Positions 1-6,219 of a stretch of DNA of 6,422 nt are shown one piece after another. The DNA comes from Deltaproteobacteria bacterium. Its GTDB lineage: Bacteria > Myxococcota > XYA12-FULL-58-9 > JAUUZB01. The notes below the pieces were generated by a model. That model saw nothing but the letters and a program-made list of their open reading frames with translations. It was not told the DNA's origin and did not search any database. Location: the NCBI GenBank assembly GCA_030590185.1, contig JAUUZB010000257.1, positions 1-6,422 of the forward strand. Direction: 5' to 3'. How positions within the stretch are numbered: the stretch's first letter is position 1; each line of letters opens with the position of its first letter. The position numbers and the translations under genes were made by a program.

Positions 1-1978
1 CGACCCGGCGGCAGGCGGCGGACGGCTTGGCATAAAACGGCAGGCGCAGGTCGTGGCTGCCGTCGGTCAAGACATCACCGGCAAAGCTCAGGCCCTGGGT
101 CGCCGGCTCCAGCGTGCGCAGGGTGACGCCGCTGGTCGACGGCAGCGTTTGGATCGCCTTGATCTGCGGGTCGTGGGTGATCTGGAAGATGAGATCGGAC
201 AACGGCCCTCCCCCGTTCTTGCTGATGGTAGCCTCCAGGGTCGCCATCCCCCCGGGTTGGGCGGTCTTGCGGTCGAATTTCAGGGTCACGAGCAGATCCT
301 GGACCACCGTCAGCTCCAGGGTGTGATCGGAGATCGCGCAGATGTCAGAGGCATCAAAATCGACGCTCAGGCGCACCGGCCCGGGCACCCTAGCCGCGCG
401 GAAGGTCCAGCTGTTCGGCGTGGTGCCGTCCTCTACCTGCCCGGCGCCGAGGTCGACGCTCCATTCGGGCGGCCTGGCGAAGGTGTCGAGGACGTCGACG
501 GTGCCGTTCGGTTGCCGGGCCACCAACTCGAGCGCCACCTCACCCCCGATCCCGACGGTCGGGCTGCTGGCCCGCGGGTAGCACGAGGCACGATCGGTCT
601 CGACGCCGGGCTCGATGGTCAAGAGGTGGGCAAAGGTATCGGTTGGTGCAGGCGTGGCGCCAGCGGCGGCGTCCCGGGCCACGGCCCAGACCACCAGCTC
701 CAACGCTTCGCCCGCTGGCAGGTCCCAGAGCAGCGACTCCAGGGTGCCGTCGCCGAAGGAGGTGTCGGCGGCGGCAATGGTCACCATGAAGCTCTCGCGG
801 TCCTCGGCCGCGGTGCCACTCCACCAGGCGCTGGCGGCCGGCCACCCGGCCGGGAGCACATCGGTCGCGAAACGCTCGCTGTAGGCCACGTACCAATCGC
901 CCAAGCTCGGTTCGAACCCGCCGTCGGCGTTGAGCGCTTGGCTGATCGCGAAGGCTCCGTCGAAGCCCATGCCGAGGCTCACTGCCTCGTCCGGGCCGTC
1001 GATGGTGATTTGGGTGGCTTGCGCTTCGCGGATCGAAATGACGTGGGGGAAGATCTCGCCCTCGAGCTCGGCATTCAACGTAACGTCGGCGTTGCCGTCA
1101 ACTAGATCCGGCAACCTGTTGAGGATCCGAATCGTCACCCCGGCGGGCGCATGGGTCGTGCCGACGATCTCGATCAGGCTGGCGGAATTCCCGCACTCGG
1201 CGGCACCCACGCAACATTGCGACGGTGTCGCGCAGTTGACCTCCACCGTCGCGTCGAACGGGTCGGCCAACCCGGGCGGCAGGGTCGGCGCGATCGGGAT
1301 CCACTCCCAGGAGTCGGTGGGCTCCGCCGCAGCACGGTTGTAGGCAGGGTCCAGGGCCGGATTCGGGTTGAGGCCGACGATGTCGTGGATCGTGGTCCCG
1401 GAGCAATTCTCAGGGTAGACGACCGCGGAATCGGCACCACCGGTTGGGTCTGTGTCAATAAACGTCGACCTCATCCCAGCCGGGCACTCGTAGTCGCCGA
1501 TCCGCACCACAAAGCGGATATCGTGACCCCAAAGATTAACCTCGCCATCGGTGACCACCTTGATGAGCTGCTCATCGCTGCTGACGCCCGGCTCGATGAA
1601 GACCGTGTAGATATCGAGCTCGCCGGTGGGCTCGAAGCCTCCGCCGCAGGTGTAGACGCCGTACACGTCGTCGAAAGCGCAGTTGCTGAGGCCGTCGGCC
1701 AGCAGCATCGAACGGTCGACCACGCCGGAGCCGGTCGTATTGGTGGCCGTGACGTCGAGCAGCAGATAGTGCGCCGGCAGTGTCAGGTGGAACTCGTTGT
1801 AGCTCGGGAAAAATGGTCCCCACTCATCGACGTCGAGGTGCGCCGTGAGCTCGTAAACGAGGCCCGGGAAGACGTCGGTCGGTTCCTGCGGAGCGGTGGA
1901 TTGGTTTTGGGCCCCAGCCCGCCCGGGCAACACCAGGACGCCCACGACCAGCAGCAGCCCTAGTCCACGTGCAGCCAC
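1..1978 (-). CDS. Large secreted protein of unknown family, 3' end outside window
   Basis: An open frame runs without a stop from a GTG at 1978-1976 to the window edge, giving 659 residues; the C-terminus is missing. The start is well fixed: it is the only start codon downstream of an in-frame TGA about 18 bases upstream, an AGGGGTG ribosome-binding site lies 5 bases before it, and it yields a good signal peptide (MAARGLGLLLVVGVLVLPGR, likely cleaved after AGA at residue 23). The mature part is Asp/Glu/Gly-rich and beta-strand-like. Residues 35-165 hold a possible sandwich domain with Cys100 and Cys111. A cysteine cluster sits at 249-262 (Cys249, 255, 256, 262). Residues about 470-557 and 560-650 look like two Ig-like modules; the second (LKFDRKTAQPGGMATLEATI) resembles CARDB/DUF11-type extracellular repeats. 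I do not recognise the full-length family and see no catalytic motif. The start lies inside the end of the upstream gene (19-bp overlap), so the two are probably coupled in one operon. A surface or extracellular structural role is inferred only from export and module type. Confidence 0.88.
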   Translation of the reverse strand, partial: MAARGLGLLLVVGVLVLPGRAGAQNQSTAPQEPTDVFPGLVYELTAHLDVDEWGPFFPSYNEFHLTLPAHYLLLDVTATNTTGSGVVDRSMLLADGLSNCAFDDVYGVYTCGGGFEPTGELDIYTVFIEPGVSSDEQLIKVVTDGEVNLWGHDIRFVVRIGDYECPAGMRSTFIDTDPTGGADSAVVYPENCSGTTIHDIVGLNPNPALDPAYNRAAAEPTDSWEWIPIAPTLPPGLADPFDATVEVNCATPSQCCVGAAECGNSASLIEIVGTTHAPAGVTIRILNRLPDLVDGNADVTLNAELEGEIFPHVISIREAQATQITIDGPDEAVSLGMGFDGAFAISQALNADGGFEPSLGDWYVAYSERFATDVLPAGWPAASAWWSGTAAEDRESFMVTIAAADTSFGDGTLESLLWDLPAGEALELVVWAVARDAAAGATPAPTDTFAHLLTIEPGVETDRASCYPRASSPTVGIGGEVALELVARQPNGTVDVLDTFARPPEWSVDLGAGQVEDGTTPNSWTFRAARVPGPVRLSVDFDASDICAISDHTLELTVVQDLLVTLKFDRKTAQPGGMATLEATISKNGGGPLSDLIFQITHDPQIKAIQTLPSTSGVTLRTLEPATQGLSFAGDVLTDGSHDLRLPFYAKPSAACRRV

Positions 1979-3687
1979 GTCGACACCCCTGTTTCATTGT
2001 CCCGCACCACCACGTCCACCCCTGTGGTGGATCCGGCCGTTGCATCCGCCACCGTCTCGAGCCCGGTCACTCGCACGCTGACATCTCCCTCCGCTCCGAT
2101 CTCTATCGTCACCGCACCCCGACTCGCCTTGGCCACCAAGCGGCCGCGCAGCTGAGCCGCCGGAATCCCATCGACCGTGACCGCGAGCGCTAAGCCTCCC
2201 GCGATCTTCTCCGCGGGCGCCAGGGCAAGGGTGACCGCGGTGGCCAACCGCCAGGTCGCGACCGTGGTTTGAAAATCGGTCTTCACCGGCTCGCTCACCT
2301 GGTCCCCCCCAACCCAGAGAATGTCCGGTGACCCGCCGGCTACCCCCTCGACGATCAGCCGAGTCTCACCCGGTGGGTACTCGGGCGGCAGACTCAAGAC
2401 ACCCATCTCCGTCGTCACTCCCCTAAACGGAATCTTGCCAGTGGCATCCAGCACCGCAAAGGGCAGCTGACAGGCGATGCCGCGCACGTCCCGCACGCGA
2501 TGGGTGCCATCCGGGGCGCGCCCAGCCCAGGGGCGGGGACAGCGATGGGTCCTCGGCACCGTTGCGATCGTTACCTCCGCCGTTCCAATCGTCCTGCGGG
2601 GCGGCAGCTCCACCCGGTAGACGCCGGGCCCAACGTTGACCCCCACTAGGGTCTCATCCTCCAGCTTGGCCAGAATCTGATGACCGCCCGCCGGGTTGCC
2701 CTTGGCGTCGCGCAGGACAACCCTGATCTCCACCGGGGTCTCCCCGTCGGCAGCCGCAAACCGCGGAGCGGTCGTCACCTCGACCGAGCTCGGCGCCCCG
2801 GCCATCAGCTCCAAGGCAACCTTCACCTCAACGGCGTTGCGACGCCCTTTATGAAGGTGGAGGGCCACCTGGTCCCGGCCGTCCCCGAGCTGCGCCGGCG
2901 CCCGGTAGGGCCAACGCATCAGGCCAACCTCCTGCGACACCGGCTCGCCGATCTCGCCCCGGCCCGGGTCGATCTGGACCGGCGCATTGATGGGCGCGCC
3001 CTTGGTATCCACGGTGGTAACGAACAACCAACCCTGATCCGTGCCGTCAGCGATCAGGACCTCTGGATAGACGAAAGCGTGCAGCTGCCGCACCGCCGGC
3101 AAAAAGAGGTTGATCCTAGAGCGGGAGGTGTTGCCGAGGCTGTCGGTGGCCACGCCGTTGGCCCAACCGACCCCAGGCGGCACCACGATGGGCACCACGA
3201 ACCGGCCGTCGCGCCCAACCCGCGCGGGGCCGTAGCGCTTCCCCGCGACCTCGACGCGCATGGAGGATCCCCGCTCCGCCCGCCCCCGGAGATCGATCCG
3301 AGCCGAATAGGCGATCCCGATGGCGCTCACCACCGGCGGCTGACCCCGGACGACTGGCGCCACATCCGCCACGTTGACCACCGCTAGCTGGGGGAACCGA
3401 TCCCGAGGCGGCGCCAACAGGGCCCGGAAGCGCCCCACCCCGACCCGGCGTAGGTCAGCCACCTTGCCCGCGGTGCTGCGCACCAGGGGCTGTGCCGCCG
3501 GCGAGGGTTGCCCGTCTGGTCCCAGGACGTTGATGAAGAGCTGGACCGTCTCCGGCGCTGCGCCCCCTAGAACCACGTGGCGGGGCTCCGCTGTGACCTC
3601 AACCCGCGACCCCGGCCGTACGCTCGCCAACGGCGCAGCCGAAGCCGCCACGGCGACCAGACAGGTGACAGCAACACCTAGCGACAC
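1960..3687 (-). CDS. Secreted multi-Ig-like-domain (invasin/filamin-type) protein
   Basis: This is a 575-residue protein ending at TAG 1962-1960. The GTG start at 3687 gives a short signal peptide (MSLGVAVTCLVAVAASA) with no basic n-region. The frame stays open upstream to a TAG at 3753-3751, and the intervening codons encode an Arg-containing stretch (RRFLIRWVG) that would make a more normal signal peptide, but they hold no ATG, GTG or TTG; an ATT at 3723-3721 is the only rare-start candidate. The mature protein appears to be a chain of beta-sandwich modules. Residues about 22-109 are Ig-like. Residues 113-196 resemble the glucodextranase domain B/bacterial Ig fold (GRAERGSSMRVEV, DGRFVVPI, ATDSLGNTS). 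Residues 200-295 are filamin-like. Residues 298-375 match invasin-type Ig repeats (ADGETPVEIRVVLRDAKGNP). A less regular C-terminal part follows an Arg-rich insert at 376-406. No catalytic residues were recognised. Its role is most likely extracellular structure or adhesion, by inference from the modules. It is followed with overlap by the next secreted-protein gene and preceded by 121 bp of non-coding DNA. Confidence 0.88.
   Translation of the reverse strand: MSLGVAVTCLVAVAASAAPLASVRPGSRVEVTAEPRHVVLGGAAPETVQLFINVLGPDGQPSPAAQPLVRSTAGKVADLRRVGVGRFRALLAPPRDRFPQLAVVNVADVAPVVRGQPPVVSAIGIAYSARIDLRGRAERGSSMRVEVAGKRYGPARVGRDGRFVVPIVVPPGVGWANGVATDSLGNTSRSRINLFLPAVRQLHAFVYPEVLIADGTDQGWLFVTTVDTKGAPINAPVQIDPGRGEIGEPVSQEVGLMRWPYRAPAQLGDGRDQVALHLHKGRRNAVEVKVALELMAGAPSSVEVTTAPRFAAADGETPVEIRVVLRDAKGNPAGGHQILAKLEDETLVGVNVGPGVYRVELPPRRTIGTAEVTIATVPRTHRCPRPWAGRAPDGTHRVRDVRGIACQLPFAVLDATGKIPFRGVTTEMGVLSLPPEYPPGETRLIVEGVAGGSPDILWVGGDQVSEPVKTDFQTTVATWRLATAVTLALAPAEKIAGGLALAVTVDGIPAAQLRGRLVAKASRGAVTIEIGAEGDVSVRVTGLETVADATAGSTTGVDVVVRDNETGVSTWLHVD
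1984..1990 (-). promoter_or_regulatory. Ribosome-binding site inside the upstream gene
   Basis: On the minus strand AGGGGTG lies 5 bases before the GTG start at 1978. It is a partial match to the Shine-Dalgarno consensus AGGAGGTG and sits inside the last codons of the preceding gene. It supports the GTG start of the downstream secreted protein and translational coupling across the 19-bp overlap. Confidence 0.55.
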
Positions 3688-3808
3688 GCTGAGGTTCCCA
3701 GCAATGAGCCCAACCCAACGAATGAGGAAACGTCTGGGTGGAGGATATCGCTACCCTGACCTCAGCGGCAACCCCGCCCAACGGACGTCGTCAGGCGTGT
3801 GAACAGTC

Positions 3809-6055
3809 TCAGTGGCCGCCGTGGCCCTGGTTGTGGCGGTGGCGGTGGTTGTGGCCGTAGCCATGACCGTTGCCGTGTTGGCAGTGGCCATAGCCGTGAC
3901 CGTTACCATGGCCGTTGGGGTGGCCGTCGCAGCCGCCGCAGTCGTCGTGACCGTCGTCGTCGCCACCATCATCGTCATCGTCATCGTCATCATCGCCTGG
4001 AGGCGGAAGATCCTCAGTCAGGCAGAAGGCCAACCTGTCCACCGCCCCGGATCCCGGCAACACCACGTCGAGACTCGTCGCTAGCACGCCGTCCAGGGCT
4101 AACGTCTGCACCGAGTTGTCCGTGCTCGCCGGGATGCTGAGCTCTGCGGTCCCGCCGTCGCTCGTGGTCAGGAGCATTGCCCCGGTCTCTTCGATATCGA
4201 TCACGGTGAGCGAGGAGAGCACCACCGGCACGGCGAAGCTGAAGGTCAGACTGCCGCCCTGGGCCTCATCGTCCGGGTTGTCCACCAGACCATCGCCGTC
4301 GGCGTCGGTCAGCCGCTCAGCGATGATGAGGATGTTGCCGAGGGCCGTGTCATTGCCGGCACCCGAGCCCGGGGTACGCAGGTCCGTGTCCCCGCCGGTC
4401 GGGTTGGCGCTGTCAAAGCAGATCGCCGCGTCCGGGTGGGAGACGTTGGCGTTGGCCGCCGAGATGGTCACGCCGGCCAATGCGTATTGGTCGTCGATCA
4501 CGGCCCCGGCCAGAATCGCCGCGCCGGAAGCATCGAACTCGAAGTCGATGACGATCGGGTTCACGCAATAGACGCCGCAGGTGTTGGTGGCGTCGCCCGG
4601 GCACGGGTCCTCGTCGGCGCAGAGCCCGTCCTTGTCAGCATCGTCGTCTGCATCCTTGGGGCAAACGTCGCACAAATCTCCGGCACCGTCGCCGTCCTGG
4701 TCGCTCTGATCCGTATTCGCCAGCCTCGGGCAGTTGTCGACGTCGGTGCAGACGCCATCGCCGTCACCGTCGTTGGTGGCGTCGTTCGGGCAAGCATCGC
4801 AGGCATCACCGAGGCCGTCAGTGTCACCGTCGAGCTGAGCCGAGTTGCTCACCGTCGGGCAGTTGTCGTCGTCGCCGCAGATCCCGTCGCCATCCGCGTC
4901 ATTCTCGGCGGTCAAGGGGCAGGGGTCATCGTCGTCACACAGGCCGTCCCCATCCGTGTCGCCCCCGAGGTCAGCGCAGGGATCATCCGACACGAACGCG
5001 AACGTAGAAACGTAGACATCGAGGGAGCCGCTACGGCTGTCGACGTAGGCGACCTTGTCGCCGTGCAGGTTATTCAGCCACTGGTGGGCCGGATCAGTGG
5101 TGACCTGGAAGGTCTCGGCGTCCGAGATGCGGTAGAGGAAGATGTCGAGATCGCCGTCGGGATCGGATTCATAGGCGACCAGGTCCCCGTCGATGCTCGG
5201 CGCGTAGGCGGCGGCACTGCCGCTGGCCACAGTGGTGCGGACCGGTGGGGTCTGACTCAGGTCAGCGAGCTCGATGGTCATCGTGCCGTCCATCGCGGTC
5301 GATTCCCAGACTACGATATCGGCGGCGGTCGCCGGTTGGCGTTCGTCGAGATCGGCGACGCTGCTGACAGCGATCAGAAGGCCAGTGAAGAGATCATAGG
5401 CAACGATGTCGCCTTGGTAGTCGACGTCCTCTTCCCAGACCACGTAGCGGTCGCCGATGTCTACGTTGGAGGCCGGAGGTGTCGGGCCACCAATGACGAC
5501 AGGCAGCCCCGAGGCCCAGCCGAGGTCGTAATACATGACCTTGAGCGCACCGGCTTGACCCTGGGTCCAAACCACCGCGTTGCCAGCGATGCGCGCCTCA
5601 AAGACCGTATCCGCTTGGTCGATGATGGCGGTATGGGTGCCAGCCGCGAGGTCGTAAACCATGACGCGGCCGAGCTGGGAGTCCTTGGACTCAAAGGCAG
5701 TGTAGACGACCAGGGAGCCGCTAACGTCGTTGAGTTTGTCGTCGGTGGTGCCGTCGCTGACCGTGACCACCAAACCGGAAGTAGTGCCGTCCTCATTCAG
5801 CCGCTGGCAGAGGATCTCTCCCCAACCATAACCGCCCTCCGGCAACGCGGGCCGCGAAGTGAAGACCACCATCTCGCCCGTGGCATCCGCCCCAAGCGTA
5901 GGCGTGCTGTCGTACGCATCCGACGACGTCACCTGCGCCTCCACACTCTCCAATGTCTCCGCGGACGCACCCGCCGGAACCATAAGGAGCACGGCTAGTG
6001 CCACACCCATACCCACTGCCACATGATAGAACGACATCTGATTCATCTCTTGCAC
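3809..6055 (-). CDS. Secreted beta-propeller / TSP3-repeat protein with Asp- and His-rich tail
   Basis: This is a 748-residue protein ending at TGA 3811-3809. Three starts compete: GTG 6055, ATG 6046 and ATG 6037. The widest is given; ATG 6037 may be the real one, because AAGAG lies 9 bases before it. The signal peptide ends at ASA (residues 30-32). Residues about 40-354 form a TolB/PD40-like beta-propeller with repeated VVY/VVW strands followed by D-I-x-x-Y-D/R turns (DGDLVAYESDPDGDLDIFLY is a clear blade). Residues 365-497 carry six Cys-containing DxDxDG TSP3 repeats expected to bind calcium. Residues 501-683 are a beta-sandwich domain often seen on exported proteins of diverse bacteria (CFDSANPTGGDTDL, LGNILIIAE, LPGSGAVDRLAFC), with another acidic loop, DADGDGLVD, at 584-592. 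The C-terminus is nine Asp (688-696) and a Gly/His-rich segment with 13 His and three Cys. There is no PEP-CTERM, MYXO-CTERM or LPXTG anchor. An extracellular, calcium-stabilised binding or structural role is inferred; no enzymatic motif was seen. Confidence 0.92.
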   Translation of the reverse strand: MQEMNQMSFYHVAVGMGVALAVLLMVPAGASAETLESVEAQVTSSDAYDSTPTLGADATGEMVVFTSRPALPEGGYGWGEILCQRLNEDGTTSGLVVTVSDGTTDDKLNDVSGSLVVYTAFESKDSQLGRVMVYDLAAGTHTAIIDQADTVFEARIAGNAVVWTQGQAGALKVMYYDLGWASGLPVVIGGPTPPASNVDIGDRYVVWEEDVDYQGDIVAYDLFTGLLIAVSSVADLDERQPATAADIVVWESTAMDGTMTIELADLSQTPPVRTTVASGSAAAYAPSIDGDLVAYESDPDGDLDIFLYRISDAETFQVTTDPAHQWLNNLHGDKVAYVDSRSGSLDVYVSTFAFVSDDPCADLGGDTDGDGLCDDDDPCPLTAENDADGDGICGDDDNCPTVSNSAQLDGDTDGLGDACDACPNDATNDGDGDGVCTDVDNCPRLANTDQSDQDGDGAGDLCDVCPKDADDDADKDGLCADEDPCPGDATNTCGVYCVNPIVIDFEFDASGAAILAGAVIDDQYALAGVTISAANANVSHPDAAICFDSANPTGGDTDLRTPGSGAGNDTALGNILIIAERLTDADGDGLVDNPDDEAQGGSLTFSFAVPVVLSSLTVIDIEETGAMLLTTSDGGTAELSIPASTDNSVQTLALDGVLATSLDVVLPGSGAVDRLAFCLTEDLPPPGDDDDDDDDDGGDDDGHDDCGGCDGHPNGHGNGHGYGHCQHGNGHGYGHNHRHRHNQGHGGH
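3812..3994 (-). repeat. Low-complexity coding tail: Asp run followed by Gly/His-rich repeats
   Basis: This encodes residues 688-748 of the propeller/TSP3 protein. Nine consecutive Asp are followed by a Gly-Asp linker, a CGGC element (Cys706, Cys709), then GHGNGHGYGH-type repeats with a third Cys at 725 and a final NHRHRHNQGHGGH. GHGYGH occurs imperfectly twice (719-724 and 731-735). The DNA is correspondingly simple: GTC/ATC runs on the plus strand for the Asp tract and GTGGCC/GTTGCC-like repeats for the His/Gly tract. Metal chelation is plausible but inferred. Confidence 0.8.
4598..4963 (-). repeat. Thrombospondin type 3 repeat region (six coding units)
   Basis: This encodes residues 365-486 of the propeller/TSP3 protein. 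Each unit has a DxDxDG-type acidic loop, a Cys and a closing (N/P/A/V)CP. After the first unit (ends CP380) the lengths alternate 20, 23, 20, 23 and 20 residues (381-400, 401-423, 424-443, 444-466, 467-486), a 43-residue higher period. In animal thrombospondins such loops bind calcium and the cysteines form disulfides; that is family knowledge, and the loops here keep the Asp ligands. Confidence 0.85.
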
Positions 6056-6075
6056 CCCGTCGGAAGTACACCTTG

Positions 6076-6104
6076 ATTCTGCGCCGAGGGGGCCTCCCGT
6101 TCAA
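6076..6104 (-). promoter_or_regulatory. Candidate sigma70-type promoter for the propeller/TSP3 gene
   Basis: On the minus strand TTGAAC (6104-6099, 4 of 6 matches to TTGACA) is separated by 17 bases from CAGAAT (6081-6076, 4 of 6 to TATAAT). A conspicuously AT-rich stretch lies immediately upstream at about 6105-6130, in the place of an UP element, against a GC-rich background. Transcription would begin near 6069, leaving a 5' leader of roughly 14-32 bases depending on the start codon used. The spacer contains GAGG-CCC-CCTC dyad symmetry. The hexamer matches are moderate, so this is a candidate only. Confidence 0.35.
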
Positions 6105-6138
6105 GGAAAAACCCAGTAAAATCATATACATGTGGGGG

Positions 6139-6180
6139 GATCGGGTCCGATCGGATCTTTTCTGATCCCTTGTCAGATCA
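6139..6180. promoter_or_regulatory. GATC-rich inverted/direct repeat cluster upstream of the promoter
   Basis: Five GATC tetramers begin at 6139, 6149, 6154, 6164 and 6176. They sit in overlapping symmetric elements: direct repeats GATCGG at 6139-6144 and 6149-6154, 10 bp apart; a perfect 10-bp palindrome TCCGATCGGA at 6146-6155; GGATC/GATCC (6153-6157 and 6164-6168); TCTGA/TCAGA (6161-6165 and 6173-6177); and TGATC/GATCA (6163-6167 and 6176-6180). The cluster is non-coding and lies about 35-75 bp upstream of the candidate -35 box. It could be an operator or activator site, or several alternative short RNA hairpins at the end of the upstream transcript. No T-tract follows, so it is not called a terminator. 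Confidence 0.4.
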
Positions 6181-6219
6181 TGTAGGCAATCGTTTGAAGA
6201 TATCGCGCCGGCGCCGGAG

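Noticed and set aside
53..1105. A 350-codon plus-strand open frame opposite the unknown secreted protein.
   Set aside because: The minus frame is open for 659 codons with a signal peptide and ribosome-binding site; the plus product is Arg/Gly/His-rich without recognisable domains.
2680..3387. A 235-codon plus-strand open frame opposite the Ig-like gene.
   Set aside because: Arg/His/Pro-rich, no domain, and fully covered by a minus-strand gene with invasin-type motifs.
3655..3687. Possible lipoprotein signal in the Ig-like protein because of Cys9.
   Set aside because: The residues before it (AVTC) do not fit a lipobox and the Cys is too close to the assigned start; an ASA-type signal peptidase I site follows.
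3765..3777. Short stem GCGG/CCGC with a 5-base loop between the propeller gene and the Ig-like gene.
   Set aside because: Only 4 bp and no following T-tract on the minus strand, so not a convincing terminator.
3812..4084. A plus-strand frame encoding a strikingly hydrophobic Ala/Val/Ile product resembling a membrane protein.
   Set aside because: It is the antisense reading of the Asp/Gly/His-rich tail: GTC/ATC/GTG triplets opposite Asp and His codons read as Val and Ile. No independent start signal supports it.
4565..4963. Regularly spaced similar DNA segments that could be taken for a CRISPR array.
   Set aside because: The periodicity is coding (TSP3 repeats in one uninterrupted frame), with imperfect repeats and no unique spacers.
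4436..5998. A 520-codon plus-strand open frame opposite the propeller/TSP3 gene.
   Set aside because: It lies antisense to a gene with a clear signal peptide, propeller and TSP3 motifs; its Val/Asp/Arg-rich product is the mirror of Asp- and Val-rich codons in GC-rich DNA and shows no domain.
6205..6217. Overlapping GC palindromes (GCGCCGGCGC and CCGGCGCCGG) just after the stop of the gene entering at the right edge.
   Set aside because: No loop and no T-tract on either strand; such GC palindromes are common in GC-rich genomes. Not called a terminator.
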